Shown: positions 48,020-59,500 of the stretch, piece after piece
Layout of the letters: the number at the start of each line of letters is the position of its first letter
Position numbering within the stretch: position 1 is the stretch's first letter
Source: Pyxicephalus adspersus
Taxonomy: Eukaryota > Chordata > Amphibia > Anura > Pyxicephalidae
Reading direction: 5' to 3'
Assembly (NCBI RefSeq): GCF_032062135.1
Contig: NC_092861.1
Span: 137,184,078-137,248,077 of the forward strand
Length of the DNA: 64,000 nt
Position numbers and translations under genes: made by a program
Notes under the pieces: model-generated
What the model saw: only the letters and a program-made list of their open reading frames with translations
What the model was told of the DNA's origin: nothing
Databases searched by the model: none

Positions 48020-50770
48020 TTTTTTTAATCATTCACCTTCAACTGTCTTATCAATCACATTTCCCAAATCATTGCCAGTACAAGTACTGGACTCCCTTAC
48101 TCCCAGGGCTGATACTTATTTTATAAGGTTTCCATTTGGCGTAAGATGTTCACATTAGCTTCTCTGTATTCTCAGAATCTCCAACCCACCGTAGCGACCA
48201 CACAATATTTAAATGGTTTGAAAATCTTTGCTGAAGGTACCATTGTTGTAGGAGGAGACCTCAACTTTGCTCTTGACCCACCGATAGACACCTCATCGAG
48301 CAAAACCCAGGTCCCATACTCCAAACTGAACTCTTTCAGCTTTAAGCTAAATGATTTCAGACTGTTAGATGTGTGGCGTACTTTGCATCCCACGTCTAAT
48401 CCTCACCGCATGTATTCCCGGACTGATTATATCTTGGTCAGCCACTCCTACTTGGATTGGCGCCCCTTGTCTGTCATAGACTTATGCCCTTGGTCGGATC
48501 ACTCATCAGTTTCAGTAACCTCAAGTAATGTCCCTCAAGTTAATTATAGAGGATGAGCCTGTAAATGAAACGATTCCTTATTTAAAGACCCATTATGTGC
48601 GAAGGCAGTAGTAGAAGCTATTACTAGTTTTTGAGGGAATTTTTTTAAAATTTTTTTTTAAAAAAAGTTTTTTAAGCTTTATTCCCTCAATCTTGTCTCC
48701 TTTTTAACAAAGGTCTACAACTCTGTATCTGATATCACACCCTTTCCACCCCAAAGCCTAGAGGCTTATATCACAGTCCTTCTGAAACCCGGAAAGGACT
48801 ATAGGGTTATATTGGACTATCTGATTAGTTAATGTGCATGTTAAATTATTTTCTAAACTCATAGCCAACAGGCCCTCACCACATGCCTTACCCAATACAT
48901 AAAGATCAGGTGGGCTTTATCCCTGGAAGGAAAGCCAGAGATAACACTCTTAAAACTATCCTATTAACTCAACACGCAAAGACTTTAGGGGTGCCCATGT
49001 GTTTGCTGTCTGTAGATGCAGACAAGGCCTTTGAGAGGATTAGCTGTCTCTTTATGTATGAAGCGCTACGGCAGGTAGGATTAGGGACTAGCATGATCTC
49101 CAAAATAACAGCTCTATACTCTTCCCCGTCTGCCAAGATGAGAAATAATGGCACCTTATCTGATCCTTTTGAGATATTTAATGGTACCAGACAGGGCTGT
49201 CCATTGTCACCGTTGGTATATGCTTTGGTCATGGAACATCTGGCTGTAGCACTACGGAACAACCCGAATGTCAAAGGAATACAGTTAGGTGACACCCACC
49301 CTAAACTATCATTATATGCTGATAATCTTTTGCTATATATCACATCCCCACACTCTTCTATTTCGCCCATATATTGGGAATTTGAAAATTTTAGCCCCTA
49401 TAGCAATTTTAAGGTAAACTTCTCTAAATCAGTTCTTAATGTTTCACTTAAAGCCGCTCAAACAATGTCAATTACCAATACCACCTCTTTCAGTATATGT
49501 ACTGAAGCAATTAAATATTTTGGAATATACATCCCCTCGGACCCCTCCAGGTTATTTGCTTGTAATTATACTCCCTTATACACCAAAACGAATTCTGATT
49601 TACAGAAGTACGCCACTTTGCCCCTTTCATGGTTCACGAGAATTAATTCTATCAAGATGGACGTTTTTCAATGCCTATTGTATGTATTCCAGACGGTCCC
49701 TATCTTTCTATCTATCCTTCACTTACGCAAATTGCATAGGTTATTCTGGACCTTTTTATGGAAAACAAAATGTCCATGCAAAGCTTACCGCACCTTAGCT
49801 ACAGCTAAGTCCATGGGGGGATGGGGGTCCCGGATTTGACTCCATACTATAAGACATCTTAATGGTCCGCATGATCGACTGGTTTCACAATAGGGAAAGG
49901 AAATGCTGGGTCCTTATTGAAGAACACATTTCTCAGGTAGATCTCAGGTCCCTCCCATAGATAAACTGTTCAGTCTTACACCCATCCATCTCAATGCTCA
50001 GCCTCACGACTGATCTTTTGCGGATTTGGGACAATCTTGTTGGGGGTGGTGCAAACTTTCCTCATGCCTTGGCCCCTTGACTCCTATTTTTGATAACTCA
50101 TTCTGGAATCAGGGTGGGCTCCCTGGTTTGAGTATGGGCAAATTGTGTCATATGAATTCTCCATACCGGATATATCCGGGATAATGAGAAATCTGATGGG
50201 GTTTGAGGACTTGTTGAGGACTCCTCATCGCCCAAGGCAAGTAATCTCCCTAATATATAGTCTCCTGCACCAGGCCACTGTTTAACGCACCAGTGTACAC
50301 AAGGTATTGGGAATTGGATCTGGGTGTAAAAATAATAGATGAGGACTGGGAAAAATCCTTTACTCTAACACACAAATTAACTCTTACCTGCAAAGCCAAG
50401 GAAACCAATTACAAGATCTTGTCCAGATGGTACCTATGTCCGGTGTAGCACCACCAAATTTCACCTGATATTTTAGATACTTGTTTGCGTTATTTTGCCT
50501 CAAGGGGATCCATGTTACAAATGTGGGGAATGTCCAACAATATTCCATTTCCGGGACACAACATTTCAGTTATTTATTGATTGTATGGGCTCACATTCCT
50601 AAGAACCCACAGTTGGCCCTTCTGTCCATTTTCTTACTGTCGCCAGGGTAATTATACTATTAATTATAGAAATCCAAAGAAAAGGTGTCCGAGGATACCA
50701 CAGGACAACTTTAAAGATTTTGCGAAGTCTATGCCTTCACAGTTCAGGACTGTTTTAATGGCATAAAGGG
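48020..50770 (+). pseudogene. Tx1/L1-clade LINE ORF2 remnant (endonuclease and reverse transcriptase)
   Basis: A 5'-truncated non-LTR retrotransposon. At 48146-48556 the endonuclease part reads GGDLNFALDPPID and later SRTDYILVSHS and WSDHSSVSV, matching the catalytic blocks of L1-type APE endonucleases. Around 48740-48810 FPPQSLEAYITVLLKPGKDY marks the RT entry. An intact 318-codon frame at 48883-49839 carries DQVGFIPGRKARDNT, LSVDADKAFERI, GTRQGCPLSPL and the catalytic box. That box is YADN (49315-49326), not YADD, so a metal-binding Asp is lost. Several hundred bases between endonuclease and RT are deleted. Beyond 49839 frames are broken, but C-terminal traces continue to about 50765. Assignment to the Tx1-like branch is by recall. 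Confidence 0.88.
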
Positions 50771-50904
50771 GAACCTACACAATATTAGCCAGATGATTTT
50801 ATTTTCACTGATCAATGTACTGTGTTCATGTGATATTTAGCTTTAATAGGGTTGCTAGTCAAGGAAGGTGAGCAGACATTCATTATAGTCACAGCATTTG
50901 TTAG

Positions 50905-50990
50905 TACAGTAAAATCTTTGTTATCTGGTACCCACAAATTCCAGATAAATGTAGTTTCTGGTTGCTTGAGAGTTACGATTAAAAATGGAT
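50905..50990 (+). repeat. possible Tigger/pogo-like transposon end
   Basis: TACAGTAAAATCTTTGTTAT and the following CTGGTACC with a nearby inverse CCAGATAAATG resemble a Tigger-type terminus (TA target, CAGTA start). Reverse-oriented GGTTGAGTGCTGGTTGCTTG and ATACGG-type ends at 51735-51800 and 53141-53205 could be related termini. The pairing is not clear. Confidence 0.3.
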
Positions 50991-51250
50991 TTAATGAATT
51001 CTATACACCATACTAGAAACTCTATGTTGACTTAATTTTAAAATAGTACAATGAAAAGGATAGAGGAAAGGCTTTTGTGGCTAGAGTTCATACAGATAAA
51101 AGTATTTATTTGGATTAGTAAACAATACACAAATTTCACAATATGTACAAAGATTCAAAGAAATTACATGGTTTGTTGGGCTCATTTTAAATATAGCATG
51201 AGACCCATGTTCAAGTGTCATACATTGTTTTAGTATCATAAAGGTCAATC

Positions 51251-51290
51251 TCCCGGCATGTTTTGCACTTATTGGCTTCCTCAGGGGATG
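51251..51290 (-). repeat. diverged copy of the CCCCTGAG/AAACGCGT block
   Basis: TCCCGGCATGTTTTGCACTT and ATTGGCTTCCTCAGGGGATG follow the same order as 30289-30328, with the CpGs of AAACGCGT decayed to AAACATG in reverse. Confidence 0.4.
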
Positions 51291-51395
51291 TGGAGGGGAT
51301 GTGGTTTCCCAAATTTTATCCTCCTCCTTGGAGTTATTTGTAGTAAAAATCAATCTGGTGATTGTCCTCTTGTCTGGTAATGTTTTCTTTATAAA

Positions 51396-51560
51396 GAGAA
51401 GGATTGATATACTTCTAGCAGCTGGCTGCAGACATCCTGCTGTTCTCCACGTATCACCAACGGTTAATGATCCCTAGAAACCTAGATTCCTATTAAACTA
51501 CCTTTGATATGAATTTTGTCATACAGTTTTCCATTCTTGGAAGTATATCAATCCCTCTCT
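51396..51560. mobile_element. short MITE with inverted ends
   Basis: AGAGAAGGATTGATATACTT on the left and AAGTATATCAATCCCTCTCT on the right are inverse, with one mismatch. The 9-base word GATTGTCCT occurs on both sides (51360-51368 and 51566-51574) and could be a target duplication, although the left TIR does not start at its edge. Superfamily not assigned. Confidence 0.55.
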
Positions 51561-51734
51561 AATCAGATTGTCCTTTAAAAAGCATAGTTCATTATATAGG
51601 TCCTTACCCAATTGTGATTAGCCAGGAAAGCAGTAGAGCTCCTAAATATGAACTTTTGGACACATGGAAGCAGGATGGAATACATGAAGCATCAGCTTAC
51701 TTTGGGCACTGTGTGAGATCATACTTCTTTTTTT

Positions 51735-51800
51735 CTGACCAGGTTGAGTGCTGGTTGCTTGAATTCCGTATTACGGAAGATTTACCGTATAGAAGTAAAT
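51735..51800 (-). repeat. dispersed repeat end, copy 1
   Basis: CCAGGTTGAGTGCTGGTTGC then CGTATAGAAGTAAATAA. It is clearly similar to 53141-53205, including the T-rich start TTTTTTTCTG. Possibly a pogo-like terminus. Confidence 0.45.
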
Positions 51801-52405
51801 AATGTTTGATTGTATCTATGGCAGTATATTAAAGCAAACCTGTTTGTACATCACCAGCTGTTTTAGAGATGTAACACGTAAGATATTGAGTATGTGGATT
51901 TGTGCACATCATCTCCTAAGATATCTAAGGGCGGTGTCTATTTGAGCAAGTTTTCCATATGCAACCATATGGCTAAAGCCAACTAGCAAACGAAAGCTAG
52001 TAAAAGCCTTGGTTAGTCCAACAACTTACTACTAGAAACTCATCTAGTAGTAAGTTAGGAACCTTTGTGTTTTTTTTCTCATGTGTGGGTAAGAAAACTA
52101 AAACATTTAAATATTATGAGTTCCTAAATTTACATCAATATTGACTTGAATAATCCAGTTTTGCAGAGACCTCAACATCAGAAAAAGTTGAAAGCTATTA
52201 CCCGTCCTAATTTTGTCCAAAACTAAATTCCATGTCCTTTGGGGGGAGGGGGGGTTGAGTCCACCAAGGCCTAACGGGCTCTTTCTTTTAAACCCAGGAT
52301 TTTAATTGTGTGAGCTATTTAAGTATTTTGTAATATTAAGCTTATTCAAACACTCCACTTGTTTAGAAAATAGTTTCAACAGGCTCTAAAAAGTGAACAT
52401 TTCAC

Positions 52406-52647
52406 TTAACCTCCCTAGCAGTAAACCCGAGTGTGACTCGGGGTAGAAAAAAAGTTGCTAAAAGCATATTTTTTTAAATATTTGGATTTTTTAATTTATT
52501 CAATTTATTATTTTTACATGAATTTGTGTTTCAAACTTTATTATACTCATACTATTATATTATACTGTAAAATAAATTTTCATGAAAAACAATGTACCGC
52601 TTTTAGACACATAAAACCGGAAAGAAATGAACCGCTAGGGAGGTTAA
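52406..52647. mobile_element. TTAA-flanked MITE (CCTCCCTAGC family)
   Basis: The left end TTAACCTCCCTAGCAGT pairs with the right end ACCGCTAGGGAGGTTAA with one mismatch, and TTAA is present at both edges. The interior is very AT-rich and non-coding. I recognise the CCTCCCTAGCGGT terminus as abundant in frog DNA. The TTAA target suggests a piggyBac/Kolobok-type origin, different from the CGTACACAC family. Confidence 0.85.
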
Positions 52648-53140
52648 CTATGAAGAAAGTTTACAAAAACTTAAGATTATCCTCAGACATCTTACCAATA
52701 ATTTCTAGGTCTTAGGAAAAATGTTTATCTTTTACACTTGTAATTTGGTTCTCTGTGTTGATTTTTTTTTTCTCCCATAATAGAAATTATCTTCTCTTTT
52801 GCTATATGTGAATAATGGCAAAAGTCACATTTATTTTATTTTTTCAGATTGCAATAAGAACTTTGCATTTGGCACCCATGGCAATGACCCCATCTTCATC
52901 CAGAAATCAAAACCAATCCTTCCCATCCATATGCAATTTGAAAATAAGCCATTACATTAGTAATATTTGGTGGTCCAGAGCTGCAGTTCAGGTGCTTTCA
53001 TTTCTGCCTTTCGTCATGATGTTATAATGCCACAGCTGGACTCTTCAGAATTTTATGGGCGTTAGCCAGTACTGACATTTTTGGCAGCTGAGAACGCATG
53101 GGAGCTGGAAGCGAAGCATGACGCATTTTTTTTTCTGTCC

Positions 53141-53205
53141 AGGTCGAGTGCTGGCTGCTTGTGTTCTGTATAACTAGAAGTTTACTATATAGAAGTAAAT
53201 AAAAC
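53141..53205 (-). repeat. dispersed repeat end, copy 2
   Basis: CCAGGTCGAGTGCTGGCTGC then CTATATAGAAGTAAATAA, matching 51735-51800. It lies directly left of the direct repeat that starts the orphan element at 53231. Confidence 0.45.
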
Positions 53206-53230
53206 AGGTCAACATGTCACTTTCATCAGA

Positions 53231-53380
53231 TATAATTTTATGTGGGCTCTGTAGTATTTTTGGTGTAGATTTCAAATCTGTTTTTAGTTTTTCCTCTAGC
53301 ACCTCTAGTTTTTGTGATGCAGCTAATTATATACTGTGTGAAATTCATTACAAATAGCTTGTTAAATGTTACAACATTTA
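53231..53380 (+). repeat. left direct repeat of the orphan element
   Basis: TATAATTTTATGTGGGCTCT, then GATTTCAAATCTG, CTCTAGCACCTCTAG, TTTTGTGATGCAGCTAATTA and GTGTGAAATTCATTAC. The same blocks in the same order and orientation recur at 55279-55434. The left copy ends about 58 bases before the start of the orphan frame. Confidence 0.8.
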
Positions 53381-53438
53381 ACAACAGTTTTCTTTTTTAA
53401 GGTTAGAGACCGCACTGTGATGAATTTTATTAGTCATC

Positions 53439-55131
53439 ATGCCTAAAAATTGCCTTAATGATCCAGACGGTTTCAGTTACGTGTGTGGTTTATTCACGAG
53501 GAAAGCACAACGTCGCCAAATTGCCACAGAACTTAAAAAGATATACAAGTTATATTTTGGCTGTCCACTTGGTGACCAGGATAAATTTTGGCTCCATCTC
53601 TCATATGTACCAGTTGTTCCAACGGACTGGGTGACTTGGCTAAATTGGCATGAAGCAGCAATGACATTTGCAATCCCGATGGTGTGGAGAGAACTGTGAG
53701 ACCATCTAATCGACTGCTACGTCAACAAAAGTGGATTCTCAGGTAAAACTAAGCACAAAATTGTATATCCCAGCCTTGATTCTGAAATTAGGCCTGTTCC
53801 CCATGATGATTCATTGCCAGTTCTGGTACTGCTACATGATGGACTTGCTTCTGTAGAAGGTGATGAGGAATGCGCTGGACTTGCAGCCAGTTACAACCCC
53901 GAACCATCTGATCCTGACTACTTGGCCGATGGAGATTCAGAACCAGAGACCTTTACACAAGCAGAGCTGAATGATCTCGTCCGTGACCTAAATCTCTCCA
54001 AAGACAAAGCAGAACTTTTTGCTTCAAGGCTTAAACAGAAGCATTTGCTTGCAATGGCTGTAACTGTACTATAACTCACAACAAAAAACGAAATCATAAC
54101 TTGACAACGTTCTTCACTAGTGATGGCTCACTGTGCTACTGTCATGATATAAATACACTATTTAACAGTTTGTCACAAGAGCATGTTCCATCTGAATGGC
54201 GTATCTTCATTGATTCCTCTAAAAGAAGCTGGAAAGCAGTCTTACTGCATAATGGTATTTCCAAAACAAGTTTACCGATTGCCCATTCCATTAACCTAAA
54301 GGAGTCCTATGACAATATGAAGATACTACTTGAAGTAATACAGTATAAAACTCACCAGTGGAACGTCTGTGGGGATCTAAAGTTCATTGGCTTGCTGATG
54401 GGAATGCAAGGATTATTCACTAAATATTGCTGTTTCCTATGCCTGTGGGTGAGCCAATCTATGGGAGACCATTATATCAAGCGTGATTGGCTACCAAAAA
54501 AATACCTATAAGCCCGGAAAAAGCATTGTCAAGTTTCTGCCTCTGGTTGATGCGCATAAAATATTTCTGCCACCTCTCCATATCAAGTTAGGTTTGAGGA
54601 AGAACCTTGTAAAGGCCATGGGTAAACCAAACTCCATGGGTTGTCAGTGCCTTGTTGAGAAGTTTCCAAACATAAGCACTGCAAAAATAAAGGAAGGGAT
54701 ATTTATAGGGCCACAGATCAAGTCTGTTCTGCAGGGTGATGTTTTCAAACAATCTCTCTCAGCAGCTAGAAGCTTGGGATGGATTCAAGTGGATGTGTGA
54801 AAATTTCCTGGGCAACCAAAAGTCTCCTGCATACAAGGAAGGAGTTCAGAATCTGCTTGATTCATACCAGAAACTGGGTTGTCGCATGTCATTAAAAATA
54901 CATTTCTTGCACTCACTTCTAGAATTCTTCCCGGAAATCTTGGTATGGTGAGTGATGAACAAGGGGAACGTTTTCACAAGGCCATTCAGTTAATGGAGCA
55001 CCGCTACTAAGGTTTCTGGAATGAAAGTATGATGGCTGACTACTGCTGGATGCTGCACCACGACAATCCAAAGAGTACACAAGAAAATTATACTCTAAGC
55101 ATTTCTGAAGAGACAATGGTACCTGACTGAC
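53439..55131 (+). pseudogene. decayed orphan protein of a widespread multi-copy family, possible transposase
   Basis: A reading with one in-frame TGA (53697) and several frameshifts (near 54066, 54505, 54760 and 54945) gives one continuous protein of about 560 residues. Recognisable blocks: MPKNCLNDPDGFSYVCGLFT at the start, LGDQDKFW, FAIPMVWRE, ELNDLVRDLNLSKDKAELFA, SEWRIFIDSSKRS, WNVCGDLKFIGLLMGMQG, CCFLCLW, KIFLPPLHIKLGL, KEGIFIGPQIKSVL, MSLKIHFLHSLLEFFPE, SDEQGERFH and MMADYCWML. I recall near-identical uncharacterised proteins in insects and other invertebrates and in amphibians, often in many copies. Conserved Asp at 54212-54214 and 54374-54376, a Cys-x2-Cys after it and Glu at 54966-54968 would fit an RNase H-like transposase core; this is inference. 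The N-terminal part of the family usually has more Cys than this copy. Confidence 0.8.
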
Positions 55132-55278
55132 ACTGTTCAGTAGATCTATATCACAGTGTGCCTTTTTTTGCTTCACACTGAAGATGTATTAACATTCACT
55201 TCAATGGTGCTTACGTTTTAGTACAAAATACATGCACGTACAATGTTAACTATAATAGTACTCAAACCTAAGGAACTG

Positions 55279-55434
55279 TATAATTTTACGTTGGCTTTGT
55301 AGTATTTTTGTGGCAGATTTCAAATCTGTGTTCAGTTTTTCTCTAGCACCTCTAGACTAGCAGCCTTTTGTGATGCAGCTAATTATAAATTGTGTGAAAT
55401 TCGTTATAAATAGCTCTAACATATTACAGCATTT
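55279..55434 (+). repeat. right direct repeat of the orphan element
   Basis: TATAATTTTACGTTGGCTTT, GATTTCAAATCTGTG, CTCTAGCACCTCTAG, TTTTGTGATGCAGCTAATTA and GTGTGAAATTCGTTAT. It differs from the left copy by substitutions and an insertion of about nine bases after CCTCTAG. Together the two copies bracket the pseudogene at 53439-55131. Confidence 0.8.
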
Positions 55435-56140
55435 GCTAATTATGTATACATATGTAAGTGTTTACAATATGTTACCATTTTCCACTTACCACAATACCAA
55501 TTTTGTATTTAATTTAAGACAAATTATACCCCATTAGAAAGTAGCTTGGTTATTTAGCAATATCTTGCTCTGAGTGGACAAAACATATCAAATAATTTCC
55601 TCAGGAAAGTGTAGCATGGTGACAGCTTATGTTTAAATATTCAGATTAATTGAAATGGAAATTGTCCAAAACTTTACAATTCATTTCATTTTTTCAGATG
55701 AACAGTTCCAGTCAGTTGTTTTCATAAACAAATTGTTGAAAGATGATTTTACAGTTGTAAAAATTATGGCTTATGCACTATTGGTGTAATTACCGCTTCC
55801 TTACTGCAAGTAACTATGGCCAATAGGTGTATACTGCAGCTACCCTATAGAGAAGCTTTTGCTAATCATTTTGTTCCAAAGAAAACCCCTATAAAATTTT
55901 CAAGTCTCAGCAAGAACTATTGGTGGCCAGTGTAAAAGTGGCCTTCCATGGTGAGTGGAATAAATCCCCACCTTTCATTGGAGGTCATCATGTCATCCTC
56001 TGTGCCATGCTGGTTCTGCCAGTATTGGTGTGCCCAGAACTATGCAGATACTATTAGGTTGAAGGTTTGGTTAGTGACAGCTAAAGGAACTCTAGCAAAC
56101 TCTGGAAGTTTAAGAATGACTGCTATCAAGAACAAAGATC

Positions 56141-56215
56141 ATTCTGAATGAACATGGGTGGTGGTGGCTATTCGGCAGTTGGCCAGCTATCAGCCAACAG
56201 AAGCCACTTGAAAAA
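56141..56215 (+). repeat. single unit related to the 3500-3860 minisatellite
   Basis: TTCTGAATGAACATGGGTGG, GCAGTTGGCCAGCTATCAGC and CAACAGAAGCCACTTG correspond to one unit of the minisatellite (AATGAACATGG, TTGGCAACTGGCCAG, AAGCC). Confidence 0.45.
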
Positions 56216-57207
56216 TGCCCAGAACGTAGTCTTTCTTTTCCCCAGTGGTTAACTATGTGATCTTATGTAATTTTGACCATTAATGAGCTTGTTTTTAATC
56301 TAAATTGCTTCAATCTTCCTCATTTTTTGTAAAAGCCAACAGTAGGGCTAAATAAAAAAAAACTTTAGGTTTGTACTTGAGCGTATTCAAATATAAGCCA
56401 AAATGTACCAAGATATTGCTTTCAACCTTAAGGCCAATCAAGGTTTTCAAACCTGTGTTCAGCTTTCTGTAGCCATGTGTATGAATAGATCACTTTATGT
56501 GTTTTAAAGTGTTAAGGGTGACGTGAGGAAACCTTTGACACTTCCAATAGGAAATTCTATAAAACCATTTCATGGGGGGAAAGGACATAAGCTAAGCAAA
56601 GGCTTCTTTGTATCTTGCTCGCTCAACAAGTTTTCTACTATAAAACATTTTTTATTAGAGGATTAGTAGATGTGACAAGTCGCCTCTGCAGGAATAAGGT
56701 TAAATATAACTGTAAAGGTACAAGAAAACAAAACATGGGGAATTACTTTATATTTTCTACAAATGGCAGCTTAAAATAAAGAACACCATTAAAAGGTGGC
56801 TTTTTGGGCTCATAAAACAGGGAAACTGACATTCCCTCATACATTCCCTTGTGGGAATCTTCCAAGTGCATGTGTTTCAATTTCAGTAATTGATTCCCAC
56901 CAGGGAATGTCAGATTCCCTGTTTTATAAATAGAGCCCTTTGTGTTTACTCTGTGGGTGTTTGCCAGTAGCAACCCAATCACATTTCTGGGCTGTCACCT
57001 GGAACAGGTAATTTCAAAAACTTTTTCTAGGGAAACATTTTTAATATTTTAGTTTAGGGTAAATCTTAATCATTCATTGTGTTTAGAGAAAGTTGTCATT
57101 CTGAAACATTGTCGTACAGCGATAGGGCCCAATAAGCATTGCTTGTAATCAGGGCAGGGCCAAGGGTTAGCCAGAAGAGAAGGCCACCTTGGGTTCTTCA
57201 GCAAGTG

Positions 57208-57664
57208 NNNNNNNNNNNNNNNNNNNNNNNNNNNNNNNNNNNNNNNNNNNNNNNNNNNNNNNNNNNNNNNNNNNNNNNNNNNNNNNNNNNNNNNNNNNNN
57301 NNNNNNNNNNNNNNNNNNNNNNNNNNNNNNNNNNNNNNNNNNNNNNNNNNNNNNNNNNNNNNNNNNNNNNNNNNNNNNNNNNNNNNNNNNNNNNNNNNNN
57401 NNNNNNNNNNNNNNNNNNNNNNNNNNNNNNNNNNNNNNNNNNNNNNNNNNNNNNNNNNNNNNNNNNNNNNNNNNNNNNNNNNNNNNNNNNNNNNNNNNNN
57501 NNNNNNNNNNNNNNNNNNNNNNNNNNNNNNNNNNNNNNNNNNNNNNNNNNNNNNNNNNNNNNNNNNNNNNNNNNNNNNNNNNNNNNNNNNNNNNNNNNNN
57601 NNNNNNNNNNNNNNNNNNNNNNNNNNNNNNNNNNNNNNNNNNNNNNNNNNNNNNNNNNNNNNNN
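57208..57664. other. assembly gap (457 N)
   Basis: A run of N. The flanks are AT-rich intergenic sequence without clues to its content. The long frames drawn across it are artefacts of unknown bases. Confidence 0.98.
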
Positions 57665-59259
57665 AGTTTTTATATAAGACATAGATGCTTTTTTGAAACA
57701 TTCCTTGGTGGATAATTAATCATTGACATTGAAACATACTGAACTGGATGATGCTCCACCAGGAAATGCTTCTGTGAAAAGTCAGATTCACGGCTTTATA
57801 AGTAGATCTCATAAGTCTACTTTTCCAAAAACAACACTGCTTTCAATGTGTGCTATCAGAATATGCTAGGTGCAGATTTTCAGTTGTGCAAATTCTTGGA
57901 GAACGCCCAGTGGAGCCACATGGCAAAATAATGTCATTCCTATACCCTTGTGCAGGAGTTACTTTATCAGTAGCTGCCCAATGGTGGAGCTGGAGAAAGA
58001 TGGGGAAGAGATTTCAGTGGGTGTGGATGGAACGGCAAGGGTTTCTGGACCTTTGGAGAATAAGCATGTCATATATTAGTAAGTGTGTGCAAGTATTCTG
58101 AATTGAAATTTGCGCATTATGGCAAGAGCTCCAATGACCTACAGTGGATTGCGGTTCTTGCGATTTTGCTGTAATATGCAAAAAGCTTTCCAGATCTTCC
58201 TATAAGTAGGTCCAACCCATGAATTCGGCAATATAGAAGCTACCAATATAAAACTTAGGCCCTTGCAGACTTGCGGTTGAAACCCCCCACTGTTAAGCAT
58301 CTCTGAGCCATCCCTCTTCTTTACTGTGCAGTTTACTTATGCGGCTGTCCTGACCACAGTTCAGCCTCAGCCAGTTCCAATTTAGATTTGCTGCACTTTG
58401 ATGTTTTAAAGAAGTTGATATATAAAAGGAAGCAACCACTTTCCAAGTGCTGTGAGCTGAGGTTGAAGAAGGTTGTAGTCAAGTTATGGAAGCAGCTGCT
58501 GTACAATGTGGTTCCCAACAACTCCAACTTAATTGAATGGGAACAGTAAGCAGAGTGATTGAGCCTACGACTGACTGTTGTTGTCAACCACAGGCCTGAA
58601 ATTAGCCTAAACTGGACAAAACCAAACATAATTTTCATATATGTCAATCAAGCTGGAGATGAGTAGTTTAACATTCAAGAATGATTTTAGGTTGTGATCA
58701 CCAGCCATTAATTTAGAGCTGTAATGTATTCTAGCTTTTATTTAGTCTATCCATCTTTTCAGTGTCTCTGTCATCCTTCATTTTTGGGCATCTGCCAACC
58801 GTCCTTGCTGAAAACACATGCTTGGCATTACCCTAGAATCCTTGGTTCTCTCAGATACCTGCATTCAGGTAGTTATAGCAAACATGGAAGTGGAAAAAGT
58901 GCATCCTCTGGAGTCTCAACTTTCGATTTTACTGCCTGCTTACCCAGTTCCCACCTTTGCCTAGTTTAAAATCATATTGCTTCCACATATGGCCAAGCCT
59001 GTGCCACTCCTCCCTATCTCCCACAATGATGTTTTTAATAATTAGGCAGCAAATAAAGACTAACATTGTCACATAGGAGATGGACATGATAGGGATCAGT
59101 GTATGCAAAAAGATCAAAGGGTTAGTTAAGGCCTTGGAAGGTGCCCAGTACCCAGTTGGGTTCTTTTCCCCTTTAAAGCTGACAGGTTTGCTTTAAGACG
59201 GAAGTAAATTACACTTTTCATGTTGTCCCGACACGCTGGTTTCAATTTCTTTCACATAT

Positions 59260-59500
59260 TGCTTTGTATAATCATTTGCCCCAGCAGGCATACAATTGTG
59301 CTCTCCCAAGCAGCCCTCCCAGCTGCCGGAGCTGATTGACAGGCCCTTACGGGTGGAGCCGTTGCCAGATTCCAATAAAGAAGGGTCTTGGGAAAACGGT
59401 AAGGTAATTATTGATGGGCTGCAATCCACTAATCAGACAATTTGCAAAATGAATCCCATATTCCCTCACTATATTAGCTCTCTTTCTTGTTTATGTTTAT
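59260..59500. promoter_or_regulatory. candidate conserved non-coding element with a Pbx-Meis site
   Basis: A complex unique sequence containing TGATTGACAG at 59333-59342, identical to the Pbx-Meis/Prep composite consensus. It also has GGTAATTATTGATGGGC and CCACTAATCAGACAATTTGC. No repeat similarity in the window. It lies about 12 kb downstream of srbd1, on the side where SIX2/SIX3 lie in mammals. Enhancer function is a hypothesis. Confidence 0.35.

Noticed and set aside
57139..57701. Long open frames across the second N run
   Set aside because: Same artefact of unknown bases.
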